Part shown: piece by piece, positions 1-9,253 of the stretch
Layout: each line of letters begins with the position of its first letter
Numbering within the stretch: the stretch's first letter is position 1
Source: Polaromonas sp.
Lineage (GTDB): Bacteria; Pseudomonadota; Gammaproteobacteria; Burkholderiales; Burkholderiaceae_C
Length of the DNA stretch: 64,000 bases
Direction: 5' to 3'
NCBI RefSeq assembly: GCF_016185115.1
Contig: NZ_JACPOF010000020.1
Span: 310,001-374,000 of the forward strand
Made by a program: the position numbers and the translations under genes
The notes under the pieces: model-generated
The model's input: only the letters and a program-made list of their open reading frames with translations
Told to the model about the DNA's origin: nothing
Database searches by the model: none

Positions 1-180
1 CGCCTTGCCGCTTGCACCCAGTGTCGAATGGCTGGTAGTCACTACCAATGCCCGGCCACCCTTGAGAGTGTGCGAAGGGCCCCTGTAAGCAGGGTGCAGC
101 CCGAACGCGGTAAGCAGGGCGGGCAGACCCAGCCACAAAAAGAGGCCCAGGACGGTGGCAATGATGAAGGCGATCAACAT
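1..180 (-). CDS. DJ-1/PfpI family protein, N-terminal part (cut by window edge)
   Basis: The ATG at 180 opens a frame that runs off the left edge (60 residues visible). It begins with one hydrophobic membrane segment (about residues 2-24), followed by a KGGRALVVTTSHSTLG stretch typical of the first beta strand of DJ-1/PfpI class I glutamine-amidotransferase-like domains. The nucleophile elbow lies outside the window, so activity cannot be judged. It starts 25 bp after the stop of the TetR gene on the same strand and may be co-transcribed with it. Family assignment is from the short visible part only. Confidence 0.6.
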   Translation of the reverse strand, partial: MLIAFIIATVLGLFLWLGLPALLTAFGLHPAYRGPSHTLKGGRALVVTTSHSTLGASGKA

Positions 181-205
181 GGTGTGTTCATTCAATGAAG
201 TAGGG

Positions 206-919
206 TCAGGCACGCGCCTTGACAGGCTTGAGGGTGGCGAGCTTGCGTGTGGCGGACTTGTGAATGGCAGGCCTGCGGTTGGCGGGCCTGCGCTTGACGG
301 CTACGGCGGGCGCTTGCTGTTCAATCAGGTAGCTGGAGATGAGTTCCATCAGGTAAACATTCAGATTCGGCGGGTTGCCGGGGCGGCTGAGCGCCTGGTT
401 GCCGCCCACAATCGCCAGGTAAAAGAGCGATGCCAGTTCGGACGATTTCTTTTCATCATGGGTCAGCCCCATGAACTTTTCCCTGAACAGACCCATGCGC
501 GACTGGTCAATGTCGGCCAGCATCTTTGCCACATCAGGGTCGCGCCGGCCTTGGCCCCGCAGGGCAAGTTCGAAGCGCATGTTTTCAAGGTCTTTACCCG
601 CATGCGCCAGCCCGGCCTTGAGCAGGTGGGCCAGGTCATCGCGCGGGTCGGTGAAAGACGCCGTTTCTGCGCGCAACTGCTTCTCCAGCGCCATCTCGCG
701 CTCACACCAGCGTGCGAGCAGGGCCGCAATCATTTCTGCATGATCGGTGAAATGCCAGTAAAAGCTGCCGCGTGTCACACCCAGCGTATCGGCAAGCATG
801 AGTACGCGCGCCTTGTCGAAACCGCCTTCGACCACGGCATTGAAGGCAGCGTCCAGCCAGTCGTCACGCGACAGCCGCGACGCTTCTGCAGGTTTGCCGG
901 TTTTTGCCTTGATCGCCAT
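206..919 (-). CDS. TetR/AcrR family transcriptional regulator
   Basis: A 237-residue protein with an N-terminal TetR helix-turn-helix (about residues 15-60; core LADTLGVTRGSFYWHF) and a C-terminal ligand/dimer domain ending in a basic tail rich in KRRPANRR-like repeats. The start at 919 is chosen over the ATG at 940 because AGGA lies six bases upstream. The gene is divergent from the sulfatase/monooxygenase operon, and two copies of a perfect 14-bp palindrome lie between them. I infer that it represses itself and that operon. The effector is unknown; substrates of the operon are the obvious candidates. Confidence 0.88.
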   Translation of the reverse strand: MAIKAKTGKPAEASRLSRDDWLDAAFNAVVEGGFDKARVLMLADTLGVTRGSFYWHFTDHAEMIAALLARWCEREMALEKQLRAETASFTDPRDDLAHLLKAGLAHAGKDLENMRFELALRGQGRRDPDVAKMLADIDQSRMGLFREKFMGLTHDEKKSSELASLFYLAIVGGNQALSRPGNPPNLNVYLMELISSYLIEQQAPAVAVKRRPANRRPAIHKSATRKLATLKPVKARA

Positions 920-980
920 GAAGTTCCTGTTGATGGGCAAGTTGCCGCCGGCGCGGAAAACGCCAGCCCCAAATTAGACC

Positions 981-994
981 ATACACATGTGTAT
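981..994. promoter_or_regulatory. Palindromic operator 1 (ATACACATGTGTAT)
   Basis: A perfect 14-bp palindrome in the divergent region between the TetR gene and the operon starting at 1092. The identity with the second copy extends to CCATACACATGTGTATTG (979-996). A weak plus-strand promoter can be drawn as TTGTGG (994-999), 17 bp, CATACA (1017-1022). Binding by the adjacent TetR protein is inferred. Confidence 0.75.
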
Positions 995-1017
995 TGTGGT
1001 GTTATATTAGATTTTCC

Positions 1018-1031
1018 ATACACATGTGTAT
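1018..1031. promoter_or_regulatory. Palindromic operator 2 (ATACACATGTGTAT)
   Basis: Second identical palindrome, 37 bp start-to-start from the first (about 3.5 helical turns). The 18-bp block 1016-1033 matches 979-996 exactly. It overlaps the possible plus-strand -10 element. The likely ligand is the TetR protein encoded at 206-919. Confidence 0.75.
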
Positions 1032-1091
1032 TGAGTCAATCAAGCCATAAGAAAGCAAAGGGCAAGCCGAAGGCCAGTCGCAGTACCCCAG

Positions 1092-1391
1092 ATGAGACAA
1101 GTCATTTCCCTGATCATCAAGCTGGCCCTGCTGGCCCTTTACGTGGCAGCGCTTGCGGGTCTCGCAGGCATATTGCCATCCGGCCTGGCGGGCCGGGTGC
1201 AGAACATCGCGCTCATCATCCTGGCCATACACGTGATCGAGATGGCGGTGATGTTCAGACACGTCAAACGCTATCGGGGGCCGCTCGCCGTGAGCATGCT
1301 GCTGACGCTGCTGTTCGGCTTGCTGCACTGGAAGCCGCTGGCTGATGAACACAAGGCGGCGCTGGCCTTGAAGGACAAGCCCGCGCCATGA
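1092..1391 (+). CDS. Small DUF1145-like membrane protein
   Basis: A 99-residue, very hydrophobic protein with about three membrane segments (residues 5-28, 36-55, 66-80). The pattern HVIEMAVMF followed by LLFGLLHW resembles the DUF1145 (YhhL) family of small inner-membrane proteins of unknown role; the resemblance is by eye. Its stop overlaps the ATG of the sulfatase gene (ATGA), so it is the first gene of a translationally coupled operon. It may help localise the membrane-anchored sulfatase, but that is a guess. Confidence 0.65.
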   Translation: MRQVISLIIKLALLALYVAALAGLAGILPSGLAGRVQNIALIILAIHVIEMAVMFRHVKRYRGPLAVSMLLTLLFGLLHWKPLADEHKAALALKDKPAP

Positions 1392-3175
1392 AAGCACTCA
1401 TGCTGCTCATGGGCCTGGTGCTGGCGATGTCATCGGCGATGGCAGCAGGCAACTCGCGGCCCAACATCGTGCTGCTGCTGGCAGATGACTGGGGCTTTAG
1501 CGATGTGGGCGCTTTCGGCGGCGAGATAGCCACACCCAATATTGATGCACTGGCGCAGCGCGGCATGCGTTTTTCAAACTTTCACGCCAGTGCCTCCTGC
1601 TCACCCTCGCGCGCCATGCTGCTGACCGGTGTGGACAACCACCGCAACGGCGTCGGCAACATGCGCGAGACAGTGCCCCGCGCCCAGGTGGGCAAGCCGG
1701 GCTACGAGACGGTGCTCAACAAACGCGTGGTCACGGTGGCCAGCCTGCTGCGTGACGGCGGCTACCGTACCTACGTGGCGGGCAAGTGGCATGTAGGCAA
1801 GGAAGATTTCAACCTGCCACCGGCGCGCGGCTTTGACCGCTCCATCATCCAGGCGGACAGCGGATCTGACAACTGGGAGACCGCCAAGCGCTACCTGGAC
1901 CTCTCGGACAAGGTCAACTGGTTTGAGGACGGCAAGGAGGCCCTGATGCCGGCCGACTATTACTCGTCACAGTATTTTGTAGACAGGACGATTGAGTACA
2001 TCGATTCGGGCGTGAAAACCGGCAAGCCGTTTTTTGCCTACGTGGCTTTCCAGGCCAACCACATCCCGGTGCAGGCACCAAAGGAATTCATCGCCAGATA
2101 CAAGGGCCGTTACGACAAGGGCTGGGCCGTATTGCGGCAGGAGCGCCGCGACAAAGCGATAGCGCTGGGCCTGATGCCCAAAGACACACCCATGGCCGCC
2201 ATGCACACCACACTCGACTGGAATGCACTGAGCGACACCGACAAACAATACCAGGCCAGGCGCATGGAGGTCTATGCCGCCATGGCAGACGCGATGGATC
2301 ACCACGTGGGCAGGCTGGTGGAGCACCTGAAAAAGACCGGCGAATACGACAACACGGTATTTGTTTTTCTGTCTGACAACGGGCCGGAGGCGTCAGACCC
2401 GTATGTGCTCTTAAGTGGCCGCATGTGGCTCGGCTGGCAGTACAACAAGGGCATTGAGCAACTGGGCGAAAAGGGGGCGTACAGCATCATCGGACCAAGC
2501 TGGGCCAGCGCTGCCGCGTCACCGCTAAGCAGCTACAAGTTTTATTCCGGTGAAGGCGGCATACGTGTACCGCTCATCATTGCGGGTGCGGCGGGCATGC
2601 CGAACAACCAGGTCTTCAACGGGTTTACGCACATCAATGACATCGCGCCCACCCTGCTGGACCTGGCGCAGTTGCCTCGCCCCGCAGGCAGCTACAGGGG
2701 CCAGCAAATTGAACCCATGACAGGTGCAAGCCTCATGCCTGCCCTGAAGGGCCAGGTGCAAAACGTGCACGCGGTGGACAAGGCCATCGGCTATGAGCTC
2801 TCGGGCAACGAAGCGGTTTTCAAGGGTGACTACAAACTCATCAAGAACATACCGCCCGTCGGCGATGGCCTGTGGCATCTCTACGACATTCGCAACGACC
2901 CCGGTGAAACGAAAGACCTGCAGGCGAGCTTGCCGGACATGTTTGCCGCCATGAAGGCGGACTATGCCGCTTACGCCAAAGCCAACGGCGTGTTGCCCAT
3001 GCCCGAAGGCTACGACCCTGTCAGGCAGGTGCAGACCAACGCCCTGATCAATGTTTATGTGCCCCGCTTCAAGCGTACGGGCTTGCCCATACTCGCTGGC
3101 CTCGCCTTGCTGGTGGCGGGTTTCTTCTTTTTGCGCAGGCGCCGCCGCATTCGACGCGCAACAGGCCAGGCATGA
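1388..3175 (+). CDS. Sulfatase (arylsulfatase family), membrane-anchored
   Basis: A 595-residue sulfatase that should hydrolyse a sulfate ester in the periplasm. A signal peptide (residues 1-20, ending AMAA) is followed by the LADDWG metal motif (D33, D34), the formylglycine signature CSPSRAMLLTG with Cys71 as the residue to be modified, GKWHVGK, and SDNG (D330, N331). Unusually it ends with a hydrophobic segment and a run of arginines, which looks like a C-terminal membrane anchor. Both ends overlap neighbours by 4 bp (ATGA), tying it to the small membrane protein and to the monooxygenase. Substrate unknown. Confidence 0.9.
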   Translation: MKALMLLMGLVLAMSSAMAAGNSRPNIVLLLADDWGFSDVGAFGGEIATPNIDALAQRGMRFSNFHASASCSPSRAMLLTGVDNHRNGVGNMRETVPRAQVGKPGYETVLNKRVVTVASLLRDGGYRTYVAGKWHVGKEDFNLPPARGFDRSIIQADSGSDNWETAKRYLDLSDKVNWFEDGKEALMPADYYSSQYFVDRTIEYIDSGVKTGKPFFAYVAFQANHIPVQAPKEFIARYKGRYDKGWAVLRQERRDKAIALGLMPKDTPMAAMHTTLDWNALSDTDKQYQARRMEVYAAMADAMDHHVGRLVEHLKKTGEYDNTVFVFLSDNGPEASDPYVLLSGRMWLGWQYNKGIEQLGEKGAYSIIGPSWASAAASPLSSYKFYSGEGGIRVPLIIAGAAGMPNNQVFNGFTHINDIAPTLLDLAQLPRPAGSYRGQQIEPMTGASLMPALKGQVQNVHAVDKAIGYELSGNEAVFKGDYKLIKNIPPVGDGLWHLYDIRNDPGETKDLQASLPDMFAAMKADYAAYAKANGVLPMPEGYDPVRQVQTNALINVYVPRFKRTGLPILAGLALLVAGFFFLRRRRRIRRATGQA

Positions 3176-4638
3176 GCATTGAACACATCGACATCCTGAT
3201 TGTGGGCGCGGGCCTGTCCGGTATAGGCGCTGCGGCGCACGTCAAAAAGAACTGCCCCGGCCGCAGTTTTGCCATTCTTGAAGCGCGCAACACGCTGGGC
3301 GGCACCTGGGACCTGTTTCGCTACCCCGGCATACGCTCGGACTCGGACATGTACACGCTGGGTTATGCCTTCAGGCCGTGGACAGAAAAGAAGTCCATCG
3401 CCGATGGCGACACCATACTCCAATACATCACCGACACCTCGCGTGACCATGGACTGGACGGCCACATACGTTACGGCCACCGCATCAAACGCGCGGACTG
3501 GTCATCCACCGACACACGGTGGAATATCGAGATTGAAACAGGTGCGCAGCGTGAGCGCATGCAACTGAGCTGCAACTTCCTTTATGTCTGCACCGGCTAC
3601 TACAACTACGAGCAGGGCTACACACCAGACTTTGCCGGCGCCGAACGTTTTACGGGCCGCATCGTTCACCCGCAGCAATGGGCTGGCGATATTGATTACG
3701 CGGGCAAGCGTGTGGTGGTCATAGGCAGCGGCGCGACGGCAGTGACCCTGGTACCGACCATGGCAGCCACGGCCGCGCATGTGACCATGCTGCAGCGATC
3801 ACCCACCTATGTCGTGTCACGCCCTTCTGAAGACAGGCTTGCCGACTGGCTCAGGCGGCACCTGCCTTCAGGCCTGGCCTACGGCCTGACGCGCTGGAAG
3901 AACGTGCTGCTGGGCATGCTTTTTTACCGCCTGTCAAAGCGCAGACCGGATCGCATCAAGCAGATGATTGTTGACGGCGTCAGAAAGTCTGTTGGCCCGG
4001 ATTGCGATGTAGACAAACACTTCACCCCCAGCTACAAACCGTGGGACCAGCGTGTCTGCCTGGTGCCTGATGCGGATCTGTTCAAGGCGATACGCCAAGG
4101 CAGGGCCTCTGTGGTCACCGACCACATCGACACTTTTACCGAAACAGGCATACGGCTCAAATCAGGCCAAGAGCTTGAGGCGGACCTGATCGTCACCGCC
4201 ACCGGGCTGGACCTGCTGGCACTGGGCGGCATGGAGCTTCTGGTCGATGGGAAGGCGGTCGTCATGAAAAAGACCATGAGCTACAAGGGCATGATGCTGG
4301 CCGGTGTGCCCAACATGTTTTACGTCACGGGTTACACCAATGCATCATGGACACTTAAGGCCGACCTGGTCGGCGACTATGCCTGCCGGCTGCTGAACAC
4401 CATGGCGCGCAAGGGCTGGAAGCAATGCACACCGACGCTGAACGATGCGCGCTTGAAGGAAGAAAGCTGGATTGACTTCACGTCGGGCTACATACAGCGC
4501 TCGATTGACAAGTTCCCGACCCAGGGCAACCGCAAGCCATGGCGGCTGCATCAGAACTACGTGCTGGACCTGCTCACACTGCGCTTTGGCCCGGTGCAGG
4601 ACGGTACCATGGTTTTTTCGAAAGGCAGTGCATCATGA
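3172..4638 (+). CDS. EthA-type flavin-binding monooxygenase (Baeyer-Villiger)
   Basis: A 488-residue FAD/NADPH monooxygenase closely resembling mycobacterial EthA along its length (for example GGTWDLFRYPGIRSDSDMYT and NASWTLKADLV). The first Rossmann motif is GAGLSG (residues 12-17), the second GSGATA (185-190). The Baeyer-Villiger fingerprint reads FTGRIVHPQQWA (160-171), with Ala where the consensus has Pro. Expected reaction: oxygen insertion next to a ketone, giving an ester or lactone; sulfoxidation is an alternative. It overlaps both neighbours by 4 bp and belongs to the TetR-controlled operon. Confidence 0.9.
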   Translation: MSIEHIDILIVGAGLSGIGAAAHVKKNCPGRSFAILEARNTLGGTWDLFRYPGIRSDSDMYTLGYAFRPWTEKKSIADGDTILQYITDTSRDHGLDGHIRYGHRIKRADWSSTDTRWNIEIETGAQRERMQLSCNFLYVCTGYYNYEQGYTPDFAGAERFTGRIVHPQQWAGDIDYAGKRVVVIGSGATAVTLVPTMAATAAHVTMLQRSPTYVVSRPSEDRLADWLRRHLPSGLAYGLTRWKNVLLGMLFYRLSKRRPDRIKQMIVDGVRKSVGPDCDVDKHFTPSYKPWDQRVCLVPDADLFKAIRQGRASVVTDHIDTFTETGIRLKSGQELEADLIVTATGLDLLALGGMELLVDGKAVVMKKTMSYKGMMLAGVPNMFYVTGYTNASWTLKADLVGDYACRLLNTMARKGWKQCTPTLNDARLKEESWIDFTSGYIQRSIDKFPTQGNRKPWRLHQNYVLDLLTLRFGPVQDGTMVFSKGSAS

Positions 4639-5702
4639 AGAGGGCCGTTGTCGCATTTGCAGTGTTGCTCGCGGCTCTTGTTGCCGCTTACCTTTTCAGA
4701 AGCCCACTCAGCATGATGGTCGCCAAAAAGGTGGCAGCTCAGCGCCTGGCAACGGACGCCCTGAACGACTTGCCCGACGGCCTGCACGTGGGTTTGTGCG
4801 GCGCGGGCTCGCCCTTCCCCGATGAAAAACGCACGGGGCCGTGCACGCTGGTGGTCGCGGGCAAGCGGCTTTTCGTTGTTGATGCGGGCAGCGGCAGTGT
4901 GCGCAACATCGGCAAGATGGGCTTTCAGCACGGCCGCATCAACGCGATATTCCTCACACACTTTCACTCTGACCATATCGACGGCCTGGGCGAGCTGATG
5001 CTGCAGCGCTGGGCCTCGGCAGCAAACACATCACCTGTTCCCATCTACGGCCCGCCCGGTGTTGAAACAGTTATGGCAGGTTTCATGCAGGCTTACGAGC
5101 AAGACAAAGGTTACCGCGTAGCCCATCACGGCGAGGCGACGGTGCCTGCCAGCGGCTTTGGCGGCAAGCCCCTGCCCTTCACGCCTGGCGCCGACGGCCG
5201 CGCGGTGGTGCTCAAGGATGCAGACCTCGAAGTGGCCGCCTTTACTGTTGACCACGGACCGGTTCACCCTTCGGTCGGTTACCGCTTCACCTACAAGGGG
5301 CGCAGCGTGGTTATCAGCGGCGATACGAAAAAGTCGGCAGCAGTGCAACGCGAAGCGGCGGGCGTGGACCTGCTGGTGCATGAAGCCCTGTCTTCGCCCA
5401 TGACGGACCTGCTAAGGGACGGCGCCGCAAAAGCCGGCCGCACCAACCTGGCGAAGATATTTGAAGACATCAAAAATTACCACACCTCACCCGAAGAGGC
5501 GGCAGAAACCGCACGCGACGCGAAGGTGGGCTACCTGCTGCTCAACCATATTGCACCGCCAATGCCGATACCCGGCCTTGAAAAAGCCTTTCTTGGCAAG
5601 GCGCCCGGCATTTACGGCGGGCCGCTGCGGGTAGGCACAGACGGAGATTTCATCAGCCTGCCTGCCGGCTCAAAAGCCATCAACTTCACCCATCGGTTTT
5701 GA
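4635..5702 (+). CDS. Metallo-beta-lactamase-fold hydrolase, membrane-anchored
   Basis: A 355-residue protein with an N-terminal membrane segment (residues 3-21) and an MBL-fold domain carrying the two-metal motif THFHSDH (H109, H111, D113, H114), followed by a later GDT and NH. The overall pattern resembles the RNase Z/AtsA-like arylsulfatase branch. The ATG at 4635 overlaps the monooxygenase stop (ATGA); longer upstream starts would run inside that gene. In this operon it could hydrolyse the ester or lactone made by the monooxygenase, or a sulfate ester; the substrate is not readable. Confidence 0.87.
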   Translation: MKRAVVAFAVLLAALVAAYLFRSPLSMMVAKKVAAQRLATDALNDLPDGLHVGLCGAGSPFPDEKRTGPCTLVVAGKRLFVVDAGSGSVRNIGKMGFQHGRINAIFLTHFHSDHIDGLGELMLQRWASAANTSPVPIYGPPGVETVMAGFMQAYEQDKGYRVAHHGEATVPASGFGGKPLPFTPGADGRAVVLKDADLEVAAFTVDHGPVHPSVGYRFTYKGRSVVISGDTKKSAAVQREAAGVDLLVHEALSSPMTDLLRDGAAKAGRTNLAKIFEDIKNYHTSPEEAAETARDAKVGYLLLNHIAPPMPIPGLEKAFLGKAPGIYGGPLRVGTDGDFISLPAGSKAINFTHRF

Positions 5703-5713
5703 TACCCGCCGTC

Positions 5714-6649
5714 ATGCACAACACAGTACCCACCCTTACAGGCAAAGTGCTCCGTACACCCGAAGCACGTTTCGCCAACCTGCCCGGTTTTGCATACACG
5801 CCGCATTACACCGACATTGGCGGCCTGCGCATCGCCCACATTGATGAAGGCCCGCGTGACGCACCCGTGGTGCTGTTGATGCATGGCGAGCCGACCTGGT
5901 CTTACCTGTACCGCAAGATGATCCCGGTGCTGGTCGATGCAGGTTACCGCGTGGTGGCGCCTGACCTGGTGGGTTTCGGGCGCTCCGACAAACCCGTGGC
6001 CAAGGCCGACTACTCTTACCTGCACCACGTGCAATGGATGACGGCATGGATGCTGGCCAATGACCTGCGCGGCATCACACTGTTTTGCCAGGACTGGGGT
6101 TCACTCATAGGCCTGCGTTTGGCGGCGGAGCAGCCCGACCGCTTCGCGCGGGTGGTGCTTGCCAATGGGGGTTTGCCTACCGGCATGGACGACATTCCCG
6201 GGGCTTTCAAGGTCTGGCGCGCGTTCTCGCGTTACAGCCCGTGGTTTCCGATTGGGCGCATCGTCAAGGCCGGATGCGTGAATGGCCTGGGGCCTGAAGA
6301 AGTGGCGGCCTACGATGCGCCGTTTCCGTCACGCAGCTACAAGATGGGTGCGCGTCTTTTTCCCGGCTTTGTTCCGACCACACCTGAAGACCCCGAACGC
6401 GCCAACAATGAACGCGCATGGGAAATCTTCAAACGCTGGGAGAAACCATTCCTGACCCTGTTCAGTGACAGGGACCCCGTCACACGTGGCGGCTACAAGG
6501 CCTGGCAAAAGATCGTGCCCGGCGCACAAGGCCAGCCGCACGCGACCACACGTGGCGCAGGACACTTTCTTCAGGAAGACAAGGGGCCTGAAATTGCGAA
6601 AGCCGTCGTTGCGTTCATGCAGTCGACACCAGCTTCAGCCGGGCGCTGA
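5714..6649 (+). CDS. Haloalkane dehalogenase-like alpha/beta hydrolase
   Basis: A 311-residue protein, the same size as DhlA-type haloalkane dehalogenases. HGEP (58-61) supplies the oxyanion hole, CQDWGS gives the Asp nucleophile D127 and the halide-stabilising W128, SDRDPVT holds the likely catalytic acid and GAGHFLQ the catalytic His. An Asp rather than Ser nucleophile favours a dehalogenase over an esterase. A TTG at 5699 overlaps the previous stop (TTGA), continuing the 4-bp overlap pattern, and is a credible alternative start. The 3' end overlaps the convergent amidohydrolase gene by 15 bp. Confidence 0.87.
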   Translation: MHNTVPTLTGKVLRTPEARFANLPGFAYTPHYTDIGGLRIAHIDEGPRDAPVVLLMHGEPTWSYLYRKMIPVLVDAGYRVVAPDLVGFGRSDKPVAKADYSYLHHVQWMTAWMLANDLRGITLFCQDWGSLIGLRLAAEQPDRFARVVLANGGLPTGMDDIPGAFKVWRAFSRYSPWFPIGRIVKAGCVNGLGPEEVAAYDAPFPSRSYKMGARLFPGFVPTTPEDPERANNERAWEIFKRWEKPFLTLFSDRDPVTRGGYKAWQKIVPGAQGQPHATTRGAGHFLQEDKGPEIAKAVVAFMQSTPASAGR

Positions 6650-7696
6650 CATTTTGTAGACCCGGGCCGCCGTGCCGCTGAAGAGTGATGTGCGCTCTTC
6701 AGCAGTGCAGGCAACGGTCAAACGTTTGAAGGCATTCCACAGTTCGCTGTAACCGCATGACTGCTTGTCTACCGGGAAGTTGCTTTCAAACATGCAGCGG
6801 CCGGCACCAAAGGTTTCAATACACATCTCGACATATGGCCGCCAGGCCTGGGCCAGTTCTTCAGACGAAGGCGGCAGATCACGCTCATGCAGCCGCAGGC
6901 CGAAGACTGGCATGCCCAGGCCGCCAATCTTGATGCTGACGTTCGGGCAGGCGGCCAGCTCATGCAAATCATCTTTGCAGCGCTGCAATTCCGCCTGCTG
7001 GCGGCCTGCATACGGGCCAACCCCGAGAACCGTGCCTACATGGTCAATGATGATGGGTGTTTCAGGAAAGTCCCTGGCCAGCCCCAGCAGGTCGGGCAAC
7101 TGCGGGTGATAAAGCCAGGCATCAAAGCCCAGGCCGAAGCGGGCCAGTTGCGCAAAGCCTTCACGAAATGCCGGGTCTGACAGGCGAAGCGGCGGCACGG
7201 GCCGTGAGATGAATCTGTTGATCAGTTCGCTCGCGTCGTAAGGTGTCGCATAACGTATGCCGCGCAGCCGGCCACCGGCCGCGGCAAGCTGGGCCTGCAG
7301 CACCTCCTCGACAGCGCTGCCCAGCATCAGGTCAGCATGGCCAACAATGGCTTCTGCCACCCGGCAGTTGCCGTAAATGCCGCTGGCCGCCATGGCAGCA
7401 TTGCCGTTGGCAAACTCCACCTCACCCACAGGCTTCAAGTGCTCTGGCCCTGCGCTGCGGTACATCGCATGCCCTTCCACGTAAACCGTGGCGCAGATGT
7501 TGTGGCCCTGGCTGATGTCGACCAGCAGGTCATGCAACAGGTAGCGGTTGGCGACGGCCCTGACGTCCCACAGGTGGTGGTGGGCGTCAATGATGGGCAG
7601 GGCTGGTTCAAGCGCCTCTTCGCGTGGCGTGCGGGCCAGCCACTGCGTGATTTCTTCCGTGTGGCGTACGATGTTGCCGGCGTAGGGTTTGGGCAT
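6635..7696 (-). CDS. Amidohydrolase family TIM-barrel protein (amidohydrolase_2)
   Basis: A 353-residue protein of the amidohydrolase_2 superfamily, which includes lactonases such as 2-pyrone-4,6-dicarboxylate hydrolase and ACMS decarboxylase. DAHHHLWD (H39, H41) is the first metal-binding strand, IIIDHVG the His strand, and MFESNFPVDK the C-terminal Asp-bearing strand. It converges with the dehalogenase-like gene and is divergent from the acyl-CoA dehydrogenase at 7901, across about 200 bp that probably hold both promoters. A role in lactone or ester hydrolysis of a catabolic intermediate is inferred. Confidence 0.82.
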   Translation of the reverse strand: MPKPYAGNIVRHTEEITQWLARTPREEALEPALPIIDAHHHLWDVRAVANRYLLHDLLVDISQGHNICATVYVEGHAMYRSAGPEHLKPVGEVEFANGNAAMAASGIYGNCRVAEAIVGHADLMLGSAVEEVLQAQLAAAGGRLRGIRYATPYDASELINRFISRPVPPLRLSDPAFREGFAQLARFGLGFDAWLYHPQLPDLLGLARDFPETPIIIDHVGTVLGVGPYAGRQQAELQRCKDDLHELAACPNVSIKIGGLGMPVFGLRLHERDLPPSSEELAQAWRPYVEMCIETFGAGRCMFESNFPVDKQSCGYSELWNAFKRLTVACTAEERTSLFSGTAARVYKMSAPG

Positions 7697-7900
7697 GGTG
7701 TGCAGAGTTCTCGAAGGGCTGTTCCAGGCTGCATTTTGACTTTTTCACAAGCTGCACGGGCTGGTTCATGAAACGTGCGGTCACGCTGGTGACTGCCACA
7801 GCGGCCGGTCGATGTTTGAATTGACACCACAACACTGCAAGCCTTCATCCATCAAGCCGCACAAGCCCGCGCGGTACTTCACCCTTCCAAAGGACATCAC

Positions 7901-9148
7901 ATGATCTGGGAACATTCCGAAAAAACCACCGACCTGCTCAAGCGCATGGGCGCCTTCTTTGACGAACACATTTACCCGAACGAGGCGCGCTTTCACCATG
8001 AGCTGGACGCCTTTCGCAAGGCCGGCAACGCCTGGCAGCCGCTGCCGCTGATTGACGAGTTGAAGCCGATTGCCCGAAAGGCCGGCCTCTGGAACATGTT
8101 TTTGCCGCATGCGCATGGCGATGTGCCGGCGATTTCCAACCTCGACTATGCACCGCTGTGCGAAGTCATGGGCCGCGTCTCATGGTCGGGCGAGGTGTTC
8201 AACTGTTCGGCACCGGACACCGGCAACATGGAAACCCTTGAGCGTTATGCCACCAAGGCGCAGAAGGACGAATGGCTTGAGCCGCTGCTGCGCGGCGAGA
8301 TCCGCTCGGGCTTTTTGATGACCGAGCCGGCGGTGGCGTCGTCGGATGCAACCAACATTCAGTGCTCCATCGTGCGTGAAGGCGACGAATACGTCATCAA
8401 TGGCCGCAAGTGGTTCTCGTCAGGTGCGGGCAACCCGCGCTGCAAGATCTTCATCGTCATGGGCAAGACCGATGTCGACGCACCGCGCCACGCACAGCAG
8501 TCCATGGTGCTGGTGCCGCGCGACACCAAGGGCGTGACGGTGCTGCGTCCGCTGACGGTGTTTGGTTACGACGATGCGCCGCACGGCCACATGGAAGTGC
8601 TGCTTGAGAATGTACGCGTGCCCGTCGCAAACATCCTGCTGGGCGAGGGCCGCGGTTTTGAAATTGCGCAAGGCCGCCTTGGCCCCGGGCGCATTCACCA
8701 CTGCATGCGCTCCATAGGCGCAGCAGAGCGTGCACTTGAGATGATGGTTGACCGCCTGCAGTCACGCCACGCCTTCGGCCGTGCGCTCTCGGAGCAGTCG
8801 GTCTGGCATGAACGCATCGCCGAGTCGCGCTGCATGATTGACCAGGCGAGGCTGCTTACGCTGAACGCTGCTCACAAGATGGACACGATAGGCAACAAGG
8901 ACGCCCGCGCAGAGATCGCCATGATCAAGGTGGTCGCACCCAACATGTCGTGCAAGGTGGTCGACTGGGCCATACAGGCGCACGGCGCAGGCGGCGTGAG
9001 CCAGGACTTCTGGCTGGCCGAAGCCTACGCCCACCAGCGTACGGTGCGCATTGTTGACGGCCCTGATGAAGTGCACCGCAACGCGATCGCCAAGATTGAA
9101 CTGGCCAAGCGCACTGCTGTGACCGGCGTGGGCGGCAAGGCGAAATAA
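7901..9148 (+). CDS. Acyl-CoA dehydrogenase
   Basis: A 415-residue flavoprotein with the standard order: N-terminal helical domain, a middle beta domain ([25 protein letters not shown]) and a C-terminal helical domain ([47 protein letters not shown]). The DGPDEVHRN end is typical of ACAD10/11 or FadE2-like members rather than the short-chain enzymes with EGT. It would introduce a 2,3 double bond into an acyl-CoA. It appears monocistronic, with its promoter in the gap upstream. Confidence 0.9.
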   Translation: MIWEHSEKTTDLLKRMGAFFDEHIYPNEARFHHELDAFRKAGNAWQPLPLIDELKPIARKAGLWNMFLPHAHGDVPAISNLDYAPLCEVMGRVSWSGEVFNCSAPDTGNMETLERYATKAQKDEWLEPLLRGEIRSGFLMTEPAVASSDATNIQCSIVREGDEYVINGRKWFSSGAGNPRCKIFIVMGKTDVDAPRHAQQSMVLVPRDTKGVTVLRPLTVFGYDDAPHGHMEVLLENVRVPVANILLGEGRGFEIAQGRLGPGRIHHCMRSIGAAERALEMMVDRLQSRHAFGRALSEQSVWHERIAESRCMIDQARLLTLNAAHKMDTIGNKDARAEIAMIKVVAPNMSCKVVDWAIQAHGAGGVSQDFWLAEAYAHQRTVRIVDGPDEVHRNAIAKIELAKRTAVTGVGGKAK

Positions 9149-9253
9149 GCCATGCTGCAGCGCTGAATTTCCTGCGCGCAAAACATCAGGCGGTGTCTGC
9201 AAGGGCATCGCCTTTTCTTTTGGCCCGGCAACAACTCAATTGAACCCGCCAGG

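Noticed and set aside
5699..5713. TTG at 5699 as the main start of the dehalogenase-like gene
   Set aside because: It continues the 4-bp overlap pattern but has no ribosome-binding site and adds five residues without match; the ATG at 5714 was listed and the TTG kept as an alternative.
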